Shown one piece after another: positions 40,305-49,710 of a stretch of 64,000 nt of DNA. Location of the stretch: NCBI GenBank assembly GCA_963792855.1, contig CAWBXZ010000006.1, positions 372,001 through 436,000 of the forward strand, written 5' to 3'. This DNA comes from SG8-40 sp963792855. GTDB taxonomy: Bacteria; Pseudomonadota; Gammaproteobacteria; Burkholderiales; Eutrophovitaceae. Below the pieces are notes generated by a model. The model searched no databases. It was not told the origin of the DNA and worked only from the letters and a program-made list of their open reading frames with translations. The first letter of the stretch is position 1; each line of letters starts with the position of its first letter. The translations under genes and the position numbers were made by a program.

Positions 40305-40790
40305 ATGACCGTATTCGATTACGTATTCCTGCTGATTCTGGTCGTTTCCATGTTTATCAGCGTGGTCCGCGGCCTTGTTCGTGAAGTGCTGTCTCTGCTT
40401 TCGTGGGTGGGCGCTTTCATCGTTGCGAAGTACGGAGCCCCGGTGGTGGCGGACTGGTTGTCGGGGTTCATAGCGCACCCGAAAATTCGTATCGGTTTCA
40501 GTTTTGTTCTCGTGATGGTCGCCAGCGTAATGCTCTTCAGCCTCTTGTCGCTACAGGTGGCCAAACTGGTCAAGATGACCGGCCTCAAGGGTACGGACCG
40601 TGCGCTGGGTGCGTTCTTTGGCCTGGCCCGGGGAGTGCTTATAGCCGTAGTGCTGGTTCTTGTTGCAAGCCTTACGCCGTTGCCGCAGGAGCGTTATTGG
40701 CGAGAAGCTTTTTTCAGATACCCGCTGGAGACGATGGCATCATGGATGCAGCCGAAGCTCCCGTATACTGTTCAGGAGCGGATGAAATAG
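40305..40790 (+). CDS. cvpA: CvpA-family membrane protein
   Basis: 161 residues with four hydrophobic helices (about residues 4-22, 28-48, 63-84 and 101-123). The N-terminal VFDYVFLLILVVSMFISVVR and the LSWVGAFIVAKYGA segment match the colicin V production protein family, a small inner-membrane protein whose gene commonly precedes purF. Its molecular role is uncertain; in enterics it affects colicin V export and envelope stress. Confidence 0.93.
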   Translation: MTVFDYVFLLILVVSMFISVVRGLVREVLSLLSWVGAFIVAKYGAPVVADWLSGFIAHPKIRIGFSFVLVMVASVMLFSLLSLQVAKLVKMTGLKGTDRALGAFFGLARGVLIAVVLVLVASLTPLPQERYWREAFFRYPLETMASWMQPKLPYTVQERMK

Positions 40791-40860
40791 TGATCTCAAT
40801 CGTTCTGGCGCAGCCCTTGAAGTTCGCTAGCCATTAGCGGACCGGCCCGGAGAATCTGAT

Positions 40861-42381
40861 ATGTGTGGACTTCTTGGTGCGGTGACAAAATCACCGGTGA
40901 ATCAGTTGCTCTACGACGGCTTGCAGGTGTTGCAGCACCGCGGCCAGGACGCTGCGGGCATCGTCACAGCCGACGGCGACAATTTCCAGATGCACAAGGG
41001 AGGCGGGCTCGTCCGGGACGTGTTCCGCACCCGGGACATGCGCTACCTGTCCGGCGAGTCGGGTATTGCACATTGCCGCTATCCGACAGCCGGTTCGGCA
41101 AGTTCGTTTGCCGAGGCGCAGCCGATGTACGTCAATTCTCCCTTCGGTATTGTGCTCGGCCATAACGGCAACCTGACCAATGCGGAACAACTCAAACACG
41201 AGCTGTTTCGTCAGGACCTGCGTCATATCAACACCAACTCCGATTCGGAGATTCTGCTCAATGTGCTGGCGCACGAACTGCACGAAGCGTGCTCCGATCA
41301 CAAGCTCGATGAGGAGGCGATCTTCAAGGCCGTTGCCGGCGTTCACAGGCGCGTCAGGGGCGCCTACGCGGCGGTGGCGATGATCGCCGGCTACGGACTG
41401 CTCGCATTCCGTGACCCTTACGGCATAAGGCCTTTGGTATTCGGTGTCGGGCGGACGGAGCAAGGCCCTGAGTATCTGGTGGCGTCCGAGAGCGTCGCAA
41501 TCGACGCGCTCGGTTTCGATCTGGTCAGGGATATCGCTCCGGGTGAAGCCGTCTTCATCGACGGAGGGGGGAATTTTCACAGCCGGCAGTGTGCGACCCA
41601 TGCGGTGCATCGGCCGTGTATTTTTGAGTACGTCTATCTTGCCCGCCCCGATTCGGTGATCGACGGCATTTCGGTGTATGAGACGAGACTGCGCATGGGC
41701 GCCAGCCTGGTGAAAAAGATGAAGCGCGAACATGCCGATCTCGACATCGATGTGGTCGTGCCGATACCTGACTCCAGCCGGCCATCGGCGATGGAATTGT
41801 CCGAAGGCCTGGGCGTGTCCTACCGCGAAGGCTTCATCAAGAATCGCTACATCGGCCGGACCTTCATCATGCCCGGACAGGAAGTCCGGAAGAAATCGGT
41901 CCGGCAAAAACTGAACGCAATCGGTATGGAGTTCAAGGGCAAGAACGTCCTGTTGGTTGACGATTCGATCGTGCGCGGTACCACCAGCCGTGAGATCGTG
42001 CAGATGGCACGCGATGCCGGCGCGCACAAGGTGTTCTTTGCCTCGGCAGCCCCGCCTGTTCGCTATCCGAACGTTTACGGCATCGATATGCCGACATCGC
42101 AGGAGCTGATTGCCTATGGCAGGAGCGATGCGGAAGTTGCCCGCGAGATCGGCGCTGACCGGCTGATTTATCAGGACCTGGACGCGCTGATTGAGGATTG
42201 CCGCTCGGTCAATCCGGCGATAGAACAGTTCGAAACGTCCTGCTTTAGCGGCGAATACGTAACCGGTGACGTGACGCCGGAGTATCTGGCCAGTATCGAG
42301 GCACTCCGTAATGACGGCGAGCTTGCCCGGCGCGAAGCCAGTGCGTCACAACTTGATCTCAACCTTGCCACCAGTGACTGA
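40861..42381 (+). CDS. purF: Amidophosphoribosyltransferase
   Basis: 506 residues. First committed step of purine synthesis: glutamine plus PRPP gives phosphoribosylamine. The glutaminase nucleophile is the cysteine directly after the initiator Met (MCGLLGAV), so there is no propeptide, as in the E. coli type. LQHRGQDAAGI, GHNGNLTN and the PRPP loop VLLVDDSIVRGTTSREIV are intact. A terminator follows at 42506. Confidence 0.98.
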   Translation: MCGLLGAVTKSPVNQLLYDGLQVLQHRGQDAAGIVTADGDNFQMHKGGGLVRDVFRTRDMRYLSGESGIAHCRYPTAGSASSFAEAQPMYVNSPFGIVLGHNGNLTNAEQLKHELFRQDLRHINTNSDSEILLNVLAHELHEACSDHKLDEEAIFKAVAGVHRRVRGAYAAVAMIAGYGLLAFRDPYGIRPLVFGVGRTEQGPEYLVASESVAIDALGFDLVRDIAPGEAVFIDGGGNFHSRQCATHAVHRPCIFEYVYLARPDSVIDGISVYETRLRMGASLVKKMKREHADLDIDVVVPIPDSSRPSAMELSEGLGVSYREGFIKNRYIGRTFIMPGQEVRKKSVRQKLNAIGMEFKGKNVLLVDDSIVRGTTSREIVQMARDAGAHKVFFASAAPPVRYPNVYGIDMPTSQELIAYGRSDAEVAREIGADRLIYQDLDALIEDCRSVNPAIEQFETSCFSGEYVTGDVTPEYLASIEALRNDGELARREASASQLDLNLATSD

Positions 42382-42505
42382 TCGCATGGGGATAGGCGCG
42401 CATTATTGACAACAGGGCCGACACCTCGTAACTTATCGACTTGCGCCGATTTGATGAACAGCTTGCGGGCGCGTAAAAAATACTGCTAAAGCGCGTCGCA
42501 TGACG

Positions 42506-42537
42506 AACCCGCTTAGCGCAAGCAAGCGGGTTTTTTT
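42506..42537 (+). terminator. Rho-independent terminator after purF
   Basis: AACCCGCTT pairs with AAGCGGGTT across a 9-base loop, followed by a run of seven T residues. Confidence 0.93.
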
Positions 42538-42626
42538 GTGCCCGGTCCCGATGTTCGGCGGTCCGGCGCGTGAAACCCGTTGCGGCGGGACGATCACGGG
42601 ATGCGCGCCTGATGGAAAGGAAAGTA

Positions 42627-43808
42627 ATGACCGGTAACGAATACGAACTCGAAACGCTTGCAGTGCGCGCGGGTATTACACGAAGTCAGTTCAACGAGCA
42701 TTCCGAGGCAATGTATCTGACGTCGAGCTTTGTGTTCGACAACGCAGCGCAGGCGGCGCGGCGGTTCAGTGGTGAAGACGAGGGGATGGTCTACTCGCGC
42801 TACACCAATCCGACGGTGCGGATGCTGGAGACGCGGCTCGCTGCTCTGGAAGGCGCGGAGTACTGTGTATCGACGTCTTCGGGTATGTCGGCCATTCTCA
42901 CCCTGGTAATGAGTTTGCTGAAGGCCGGTGAGCACGTAATTGCTTCCAGAAGCCTCTTCGGCGCGACAGTGCAGCTGTTCAACAACGTGCTTGGGCGTTT
43001 CGGGGTCGAAACGACTTTTGTCGAACCGGCACGCATGGATCAGTGGCGCGCCGCGGTGCGGCCGAACACCCGGCTGTTCTTCGTGGAAACGCCGTCAAAT
43101 CCGTTGACTGAAATCGTTGATATAGGTGCGCTGGCCGAGGTTGCACGCGACGCCGGTGCCCTGCTCGCAGTCGACAATTGTTTTTGTACGCCCGCCTTGC
43201 AACGCCCCATCGAACTTGGCGCCGACCTGGTGATGCATTCGGCGACCAAGTATCTGGACGGACAGGGGCGTGTTCTCGGTGGTGCGGTCCTGGGCCGGCG
43301 TGAGGTCATTCAGGTGCCGATGACCGGTTTCCTGCGCAGCGCCGGGCCCGTTCTTTCGCCGTTCAATGCCTGGGTGATATTGAAGGGCCTGGAAACGCTC
43401 CGGTTGCGGATGCTCGCCCACTCGCAAGGTGCGCTGGAACTTGCGCAATGGCTGGAGCAGCATCCACGTGTTTCGCGAGTTTTCTATCCGGGGCTTGCGT
43501 CGCACCCGCAGCACGAACTGGCGATGCGTCAGCAATCCGCTGGCGGCGGTGTCGTGTCTTTCGAAGTCAAGGGCGGGCGCAAAGAGGCATGGAAGGTCAT
43601 CGATTCAACGAAGATGATCTCCATCACTGCCAACCTGGGCGATGCGAAAAGCACGATTACCCACCCGGCCAGCACGACGCACGGAAGATTGTCCCCGGAA
43701 GTCCGCAACGCGGCGGGGATCAGCGAAGGTTTGCTGCGGCTTGCCGTAGGGCTTGAAGCCGTTACCGACATTCGTGCCGATCTCGATTTCGGGTTGGCGC
43801 AAATCTAG
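42627..43808 (+). CDS. metZ: O-succinylhomoserine sulfhydrylase
   Basis: 393 residues from ATG 42627 with AAGGA five bases upstream; earlier in-frame ATGs lack this. It forms homocysteine directly from O-succinylhomoserine and sulfide (methionine synthesis). It is a Cys/Met-metabolism PLP enzyme with the Schiff-base lysine K208 in MHSATKYLDGQG, plus YSRYTNPTV, SSGMSAIL and a C-terminal SLGDAKS-like block (here NLGDAKSTITHPAS). The purF-metZ neighbourhood is standard in betaproteobacteria. An O-acetyl substrate cannot be fully excluded. Confidence 0.93.
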   Translation: MTGNEYELETLAVRAGITRSQFNEHSEAMYLTSSFVFDNAAQAARRFSGEDEGMVYSRYTNPTVRMLETRLAALEGAEYCVSTSSGMSAILTLVMSLLKAGEHVIASRSLFGATVQLFNNVLGRFGVETTFVEPARMDQWRAAVRPNTRLFFVETPSNPLTEIVDIGALAEVARDAGALLAVDNCFCTPALQRPIELGADLVMHSATKYLDGQGRVLGGAVLGRREVIQVPMTGFLRSAGPVLSPFNAWVILKGLETLRLRMLAHSQGALELAQWLEQHPRVSRVFYPGLASHPQHELAMRQQSAGGGVVSFEVKGGRKEAWKVIDSTKMISITANLGDAKSTITHPASTTHGRLSPEVRNAAGISEGLLRLAVGLEAVTDIRADLDFGLAQI

Positions 43809-43865
43809 CTGTTTTGCGCCGGCATCAAGCCAGCCGGTCCTCGGTGCCTGCGTTGTGCGTTCGTG

Positions 43866-44591
43866 TCAGGCAAGCGCGACGCTGCGGCAGCCGGCGCGGG
43901 TGCATTCCAGATAAGACCCGGCACCGTACCAGTCAGCAAGTACGATGCGCTCGCATGAATGCTCGTCAACAACGTGTTCATGGACTGCCGGTCTGTGTGT
44001 ATGGCCGTGTATGAGGCGAGGGTATGCGTGCTCGCGGAGCACTGCTTCAACAGCGGGCAACGATACATCCATGATGGTCATTGATTTCGCTTTCTTGGCC
44101 TGTTCACTTTCGGCACGCACCGTCCGCGCAAGTTCGATGCGTTCAGCGACCGGTTTGGCGAGAAACTCAGCCTGCCACTTCGGGTCTCTGACAAGCTTGC
44201 GAAATTTCTGGTACTCGACATCGTCCGTGCACAGCGTGTCTCCGTGCATCAACAGGGTTGGCATGCCGTAGAGCGTGATCGGGTAGGGATCGGGCAACAA
44301 TTGCAGCGCTGCGGCTTTTGCGAACCGGGGGCCGACGAGAAAATCGCGGTTGCCGTGCATGAAAAACACGGCGGTGCCGCTGGCACCCAGTTTTTTTAGT
44401 GCGGCTGCCACCTGTGCCGGCATGTTTGCGGCCAGCGTTTCATCCCCGATCCAGTACTCGAACAAATCGCCGAGGATGAAAAGCCGTTCTGCTTCCGCTG
44501 CCGTATCGTTGAGAAACCTGAGCAGCGTTTCCGTGCTGTCCGGACGTTCATCGGCAAGATGAAGATCCGATATGAAAAAACTCGCCGTCAC
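43866..44591 (-). CDS. lpxH: UDP-2,3-diacylglucosamine pyrophosphatase
   Basis: 241 residues from GTG 44591. It cleaves UDP-2,3-diacylglucosamine to lipid X in lipid A synthesis, at the inner membrane's cytoplasmic face. The calcineurin-like two-metal site is complete: ISDLHL (D9, H11), GDLFEYW, HGNRDFL, MHGDTLC and the paired histidines in IHGHTHRPA. It lies 50 bp after the cyclophilin gene on the same strand. Confidence 0.96.
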   Translation of the reverse strand: MTASFFISDLHLADERPDSTETLLRFLNDTAAEAERLFILGDLFEYWIGDETLAANMPAQVAAALKKLGASGTAVFFMHGNRDFLVGPRFAKAAALQLLPDPYPITLYGMPTLLMHGDTLCTDDVEYQKFRKLVRDPKWQAEFLAKPVAERIELARTVRAESEQAKKAKSMTIMDVSLPAVEAVLREHAYPRLIHGHTHRPAVHEHVVDEHSCERIVLADWYGAGSYLECTRAGCRSVALA

Positions 44592-44642
44592 GCCGGGGGC
44601 ACACCGCCATGACCGGCGTGCGGTTTGCGCGACAGCATGGCT

Positions 44643-45143
44643 TCAAACGCGCCGAGCGCTCTTGATGACGACATCTTCCAGCGGGACATCGCCGTGAAAT
44701 CCCTTTGACCCGGTTTCTACGCCCTTGATCTGGTCTACAACTTCACGGCCTTCGATGACCTTGCCGAAAACGCAGTAGCCGTGACCCTGTGGCGTGGGTG
44801 CAGAGAAATTCAGAAAATCGTTCCTGGAAACATTGATGAAGAACTGCGCAGTGGCAGAATCGACATCGGCAGTGCGCGCCATGGCAATGGTGTAGGCGTC
44901 GTTCCCGAGGCCATTGCCGGCTTCGTTGGATATGGGATCGCGGGTCGGCTTTTGTTTCATCCCGGGCTCGAACCCCCCGCCCTGGATCATGAAGCCGTCA
45001 ATGACTCTGTGAAAAACCGTTCCGTCATAGAAGCCGTCATCGACATAGGCGAGAAAGTTTTCAACCGTTGCCGGCGCTTTCTCATCCTCGAGTTGAATGA
45101 CAATGTCACCGCTGGACGTCGTTAACCTGACCTGCGTGCCCAT
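44643..45143 (-). CDS. ppiB: Cytoplasmic peptidyl-prolyl isomerase, cyclophilin type
   Basis: 166 residues without signal peptide. It catalyses cis-trans isomerisation of prolyl bonds. Cyclophilin residues are intact: FHRVIDGFMIQGGGF with the catalytic Arg, the AQFFINVSRNDFLN block and GYCVFGKVIEG. It overlaps the exported paralogue upstream by one base (TAATG), so the two are translated in tandem. Confidence 0.95.
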   Translation of the reverse strand: MGTQVRLTTSSGDIVIQLEDEKAPATVENFLAYVDDGFYDGTVFHRVIDGFMIQGGGFEPGMKQKPTRDPISNEAGNGLGNDAYTIAMARTADVDSATAQFFINVSRNDFLNFSAPTPQGHGYCVFGKVIEGREVVDQIKGVETGSKGFHGDVPLEDVVIKSARRV

Positions 45144-45712
45144 TATTTCTCTCCGATTAGCGTGGCTTGCTCAATGATAACCGCATCGAGCGGCACGTCC
45201 TTGGGGAAAGGACCGCCGTTGCCGGTCGGCGCCGTCGCGATTTTGGTCACCACATCCATTCCGTCGACGACCCTGCCGAACACCGCATAGCCGTATCCGC
45301 GGCCGGTCGGAGAGCGGAAATCTAGGAATGCGTTGTCGGCGACATTGATGAAGAACTGCGATGTCGCCGAGTGGGGATGATTGGTGCGCGCCATGGCGAT
45401 CGTCCCGGTCTCGTTCTTCAGCCCGTTGTCTGCTTCATTCGGAATCGGATCGCCGGTCTTCTTCTGCTCGTAGTCTTGCGAGTAGCCGCCGCCCTGGATC
45501 ATGAACCCGCCAATAACCCTGTGGAAGATCGTGCCGTCGTAGAAGTCCTTATTCACGTAAGCCAGAAAATTCTGCACCGTTTCGGGTGCTTTCTCGGGAT
45601 AGAGTTCGATGACGATGATGCCTTTGTTCGTCTTGAGTTCGACCTGTGGGTTCGCTGCGTGAGCCGAGATGCAGAACATCGTCGCCCACAACGCAATAAA
45701 GAGTTGTTTCAT
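45143..45712 (-). CDS. ppiA: Periplasmic peptidyl-prolyl isomerase, cyclophilin type
   Basis: 189 residues. An N-terminal signal peptide (MKQLFIALWATMFCISAHA, cleavage about residue 19) sends it to the periplasm, the main difference from the gene that follows. FHRVIGGFMIQGGGY, SQFFINVADNAFLD and GYAVFGRVVDGMDVV carry the cyclophilin active site. It is clearly a tandem duplicate of ppiB with export added, and probably helps fold envelope proteins. Confidence 0.95.
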   Translation of the reverse strand: MKQLFIALWATMFCISAHAANPQVELKTNKGIIVIELYPEKAPETVQNFLAYVNKDFYDGTIFHRVIGGFMIQGGGYSQDYEQKKTGDPIPNEADNGLKNETGTIAMARTNHPHSATSQFFINVADNAFLDFRSPTGRGYGYAVFGRVVDGMDVVTKIATAPTGNGGPFPKDVPLDAVIIEQATLIGEK

Positions 45713-45784
45713 TCCAGCCCCTTACGGAGTGATTGATAAAAACGGAAAGCCGGATGCGCGAAGCGAGGCTCCGCAATCCGCAGC

Positions 45785-47041
45785 TCAGGCAGCGCCTTCG
45801 TAGAGGATCTTCCAGCGATCGCCTTCGTGAATCCAGTACTGACGCTTGAGCATGATGTTATCAAGGTTACTGCTCGCGTAGTCCTGTTGGAAGCTTACTA
45901 CCGCCAGGGAGGCATCCCCGGGGTAGAGAACAATCGACAGATCCGAGATGCCAACCTTGATCCACGATTTCGCCGCGTTGACCCGCTGTTTCCTGTCGGA
46001 CCATTGCGCGAGGTTGTCGCCGTCGGAAGAAAAACGGCTGGAATAGTGCTGCAGATAGGCGGACGTTTCACGGCTTTCCCAGTCACGGCGCCATTGCTCC
46101 AGTTGGCCGGCCAGCGCCTGTCGGGTTTCCTGAATGTCCTTTTGGCGGCTCCATTCGATGGAATCGGTAATGATGACGGGCGTCGCCCCCGGGCTCACGT
46201 ACTGGTCAAGCGCGGTCATGTCTTCGTTGGCGAGCACCACACACCCATCACTGGCGCGTGGCGGCCGGCTATAGGTGTCAAAGGGTGTTCCATGCAACCA
46301 GATTCCGTAACCGTCGCGTCCCCGCAGGCGGTCCCACTCGTTGGGATAGTTGATCGGAAACGCGCCCACACCGTAGAAATCGGTCAGCTCGTCCGGAGTC
46401 AGTTTGCTGGTCACGTGATACACGCCAAGCGGCGTACGTTTGTCGCCTTCTCTCAGCTTGTCCGTGCCGTTCTTGCCAACCGACATGTAATAGTCGGCGA
46501 CGTATCGCAATCCTTCATCAGCGTTTTCGAAGACGAAAAGCGTCGATTTCGAGGAATCCAGCACGAGTGCGTACTTTTGCGAGCGTGGTAGCTCCAGGAC
46601 GTATTTTGGTGCCATCCCGGCCTGTGGTTTAAGCGCATAACGGGCGAGTCGGGCTCGCGCCTCGGCGCGCAGGTCGGTTGCCACGTTTTCGCTGGCCGCT
46701 CCGGCGCCAACGGCGCCAACGGTGTCAATTGGCCGGCTGCGCGCCAGCAGCAGATCACCCTTGACGAGCTGCGCCAGCCGGAAATTCGGGCTTACCGACA
46801 GCAGCGATTCGATCTGTTCCAGAGCTGATCCAATGCGGTTCTCACTGACCTCGATGAGCGCCTTGACGAGCATTTCTTCCGGCAAGGAAAGCTGGCGCTG
46901 GATCGTTTCGCGGCTGGGGAAAAAGTCGATCGCCCAGACATACGACGAGGCCGCGAATACCATCGCGACCAATGCCTGCAGCAGGTGTTGCCGTGAGCCG
47001 GCCTGGCCGTCGGCGAAACGTGAACCGCGTGTCGATGGCAT
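45785..47041 (-). CDS. L,D-transpeptidase (YkuD domain) with C-terminal NTF2-like domain
   Basis: 418 residues. A hydrophobic N-terminal helix (about 21-38) acts as signal or anchor. A helical stretch follows, then a YkuD domain from about residue 145 with the catalytic motif H250 ... SDGC at C267 (HGTPFDTYSRPPRASDGCVV). The C-terminal 115 residues look like an NTF2/SnoaL-like domain. YkuD enzymes form 3-3 peptidoglycan cross-links or attach proteins to the wall. It overlaps the upstream TPR gene by one base, and that protein ends in a related domain, so the pair probably works together. Confidence 0.92.
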   Translation of the reverse strand: MPSTRGSRFADGQAGSRQHLLQALVAMVFAASSYVWAIDFFPSRETIQRQLSLPEEMLVKALIEVSENRIGSALEQIESLLSVSPNFRLAQLVKGDLLLARSRPIDTVGAVGAGAASENVATDLRAEARARLARYALKPQAGMAPKYVLELPRSQKYALVLDSSKSTLFVFENADEGLRYVADYYMSVGKNGTDKLREGDKRTPLGVYHVTSKLTPDELTDFYGVGAFPINYPNEWDRLRGRDGYGIWLHGTPFDTYSRPPRASDGCVVLANEDMTALDQYVSPGATPVIITDSIEWSRQKDIQETRQALAGQLEQWRRDWESRETSAYLQHYSSRFSSDGDNLAQWSDRKQRVNAAKSWIKVGISDLSIVLYPGDASLAVVSFQQDYASSNLDNIMLKRQYWIHEGDRWKILYEGAA

Positions 47042-48045
47042 CAGTTCTCGAACGTTTCCCTGACGATCAGCCAGCGACCGCCCAATTTGGACAAGGTCAG
47101 CGTCTTGTAGCCCTTCGAGTTAATCGTGTCGGACTGGTAGTGCTGGAGGAAACGAACCTCGGCACTGCTGTCGCCTGAAAACGAGACCACTGGCTCGTCA
47201 ATCGCCACCATGATGAACTTGGGACCTGTGAGGCGAGCGCGGCGCTGCTTTTCCCAATCGCTATGGCTCAGCTGCCCGGGTGCGAAATCGGGTGCGTAGT
47301 GGGAAAGATAGGCTTCCACGTCCTGCCTGGACCACGCCTCGGCCCAGTTTCCAACAGTGGCAATGACGGCCGGTCTTTGACTTACTTGCGGTTGTGCAGG
47401 TGGCGTGGCGGGCGTTGCGGGTGTGGCGGCGGCAGCGGGGGCAGGCGGTGTTGGCGGCGCGGGGGGCGGTGTTGCCTCGGCAGCTGGCGTCCTGGCCGGC
47501 ACGGCGGCCGCCTGAACGTCTTCGATCGGCGCAGAGGCGGTGAACAGTTCTCCGATCAGGGACAATTTCGTCTGCGCAGTCTTGTTGCCGCGATCCAGGC
47601 TGAGTGCCTTGTCGTATGCCTCGCTGGCCATCTTGGCATAGACGTCGCCAAGATTTTCGTGGGCGACCGCATAGCTGGGGTGGGTGCGAATGGCCATCTC
47701 GAGAGACTCGCGCGCCTGGTCGTACTTACCGTCGGCAGCGTACAAGACGGCGAGATTGTTGTACGGTTCGGGCAATTCAGGGTAGTCGCGGGTCAACGAG
47801 GTGAAAACGTCGATGGCGCCCTTGGTGTTGCCTTGCTCGGTGAGAATGAGGCCTTTGAGAAAGCGCGAACGAGCGTCATTGTCGTTGGCGGCGATGGCGG
47901 CATCGACTTTTTTCAGCGCGGCTGCGGTCTTGCCCTGCTTGAGTAAGCGTACGGCATCGTCATAATCATCGGCCAGAACGGGCGGGGACATGACGAGAAG
48001 CAGCATGATCACTGCGCCAAGAAGAGAATAACGATAGCTGGTCAT
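47041..48045 (-). CDS. Periplasmic TPR protein with NTF2-like C-terminus
   Basis: 334 residues: signal peptide to about residue 25, then TPR repeats from about 27 to 170 (AVRLLKQGKTAAALKKVDAA, NNLAVLYAADGKYDQARESL, AHENLGDVYAKMA), a Pro/Ala linker from about 185 to 225 and a C-terminal domain from about 230 that resembles the end of the neighbouring L,D-transpeptidase (W...W, YLSHY, RFLQHY, GGRWLIVRE). Stop and start overlap by one base with that gene. A role as partner or targeting factor for the transpeptidase is inferred. Confidence 0.85.
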   Translation of the reverse strand: MTSYRYSLLGAVIMLLLVMSPPVLADDYDDAVRLLKQGKTAAALKKVDAAIAANDNDARSRFLKGLILTEQGNTKGAIDVFTSLTRDYPELPEPYNNLAVLYAADGKYDQARESLEMAIRTHPSYAVAHENLGDVYAKMASEAYDKALSLDRGNKTAQTKLSLIGELFTASAPIEDVQAAAVPARTPAAEATPPPAPPTPPAPAAAATPATPATPPAQPQVSQRPAVIATVGNWAEAWSRQDVEAYLSHYAPDFAPGQLSHSDWEKQRRARLTGPKFIMVAIDEPVVSFSGDSSAEVRFLQHYQSDTINSKGYKTLTLSKLGGRWLIVRETFEN

Positions 48046-48228
48046 CTGTTATACTTCGCGTTAAATAAAGGCGCTAGGTTATTGTAAATAATGGCGGATT
48101 CTACCAATAACACTCGCCTGGCGACAAACTTAATCGATGTGCCCGTTGGTCTTTCATTGCGATTTCACCCGAATGCTGATTTGCCGAGCATATATCGAGC
48201 CTCGGCCCGTTTATCTGAGTAGCGCCTC

Positions 48229-49599
48229 ATGCTGAGCATTTACAACTCTCTGACCCGCAGCAAGCAGCCGTTCGTACCGATCACGCCCGGCGAGGTCGGA
48301 ATGTACGTGTGTGGCATGACGGTATACGACTTTTGCCATTTGGGCCATGCGCGGGTGCTGGTCGTGTTCGACGTCGTCCGGCGTTGGCTCCAGAGCCGCG
48401 GCTACAAGGTGAAGTATGTACGAAATATCACGGACATTGACGACAAAATCATCAAGCGTGCGCACGAGAATGGAGAAACGGTCGCGCAGCTGACCGGGCG
48501 TTTCATTGCGGCGATGGACGAAGATGCCGGCGCACTGGGTGTTGGCAAGCCCGATTACGAGCCGCGGGCAACGCAGACCATCCCGCAGATGTTGAGTCTG
48601 ATCGGTACGCTGGTGGACAAGGGCCTGGCTTATCGTGCTGACAACGGCGATGTGTACTACTCGGTGCGCAAGTTCGATGGTTACGGCAAGTTGTCGGGCA
48701 AATCGCTTGAGCAGTTGCGCGCCGGCGAACGGGTCGACGTCGATCACAACAAACAGGACGCACTGGACTTCGTGCTGTGGAAAGCCGCCAAGCCCGGTGA
48801 GCCTGCATGGGATTCACCCTGGGGGAAAGGCCGTCCCGGGTGGCACATCGAGTGTTCGGCAATGAGCGAGCACTACCTGAGCGCGCATTTCGACATTCAT
48901 GGCGGCGGCCAGGATCTTCAGTTTCCCCATCACGAGAACGAGATCGCCCAGTCCGAAGGCGCTCATGGCCATACCTTCGTCAATTACTGGATGCACAATG
49001 GTTTCGTTCGCGTGGACAGCGAGAAGATGTCCAAATCGCTGGGTAATTTCTTCACCGTGCGCGAGATTCTCGAGAAATACGATCCCGAAGTGGTGCGCTT
49101 CTTCATTTTGCGCGCCCACTATCGCAGCCCGCTCAACTATTCAGACCAGCATCTCGACGACGCGCGCCAGGGTTTGACCCGGCTGTACACGGCGCTGCGC
49201 GGAATCGAGATGCGCGAAGCCGGTGCAATCGACTGGAATGAGGGCTACGCGAAGCGCTTCTGCGAGGCCATGGACGACGATTTCAATACGCCGGAAGCCG
49301 TTTCGGTGCTGTTCGAGCTCGCCAACGAAGTCAATCGTTCGCGCTCCATTGAACATGCCGGCCTGTTGCGCGCGCTTGCCGCCGTTGTTGGTTTGCTTGA
49401 ACGCGATCCCGAGGCGTTCTTGCAGGCTGGTGCCGACGAGGGGATAAGTGTCGAAGCAATCGAGGAAGGCATCGAGGCGAGAAATGCCGCCCGCAAGGCG
49501 CGGGATTTCAGCGAAGCCGATCGCATCCGCGACGCGCTGCTTGCGCAAGGTGTGACCCTGGAAGACGGGCCCGGCGGTACGACCTGGCGGCGCACCTGA
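48229..49599 (+). CDS. cysS: Cysteinyl-tRNA synthetase
   Basis: 456 residues, standard. It charges tRNA-Cys. Class I motifs are HLGH at residues 37-40 (TVYDFCHLGHAR) and KMSKS at 266-270. The zinc ligands that select cysteine begin with C28 (YVCGMT), followed by the WHIECS and HGGGQDL...HHENE blocks. The C-terminal helical domain (ARDFSEADRIRDALL) recognises the anticodon. Divergent from the TPR gene; the upstream 180 bp hold no T-box. Confidence 0.98.
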   Translation: MLSIYNSLTRSKQPFVPITPGEVGMYVCGMTVYDFCHLGHARVLVVFDVVRRWLQSRGYKVKYVRNITDIDDKIIKRAHENGETVAQLTGRFIAAMDEDAGALGVGKPDYEPRATQTIPQMLSLIGTLVDKGLAYRADNGDVYYSVRKFDGYGKLSGKSLEQLRAGERVDVDHNKQDALDFVLWKAAKPGEPAWDSPWGKGRPGWHIECSAMSEHYLSAHFDIHGGGQDLQFPHHENEIAQSEGAHGHTFVNYWMHNGFVRVDSEKMSKSLGNFFTVREILEKYDPEVVRFFILRAHYRSPLNYSDQHLDDARQGLTRLYTALRGIEMREAGAIDWNEGYAKRFCEAMDDDFNTPEAVSVLFELANEVNRSRSIEHAGLLRALAAVVGLLERDPEAFLQAGADEGISVEAIEEGIEARNAARKARDFSEADRIRDALLAQGVTLEDGPGGTTWRRT

Positions 49600-49710
49600 T
49601 TCGATCGGCGCTGCGCTGCTACCTCGCGGCGTTCGTCCGTGTCGTTACTGAACCGGTTTCGGCCGGCGCCCGGTGCGGGCGCACGGTCGAACCGCGGATC
49701 CGTGTGTCGA

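Noticed and set aside
42382..42626. Methionine-type riboswitch before metZ
   Set aside because: I see only the purF terminator and a short GC-rich leader. No SAM- or SAH-riboswitch core could be recognised.
48046..48228. T-box or tRNA-like leader before cysS
   Set aside because: No T-box sequence, specifier stem or terminator is visible, and T-boxes are rare in this group.
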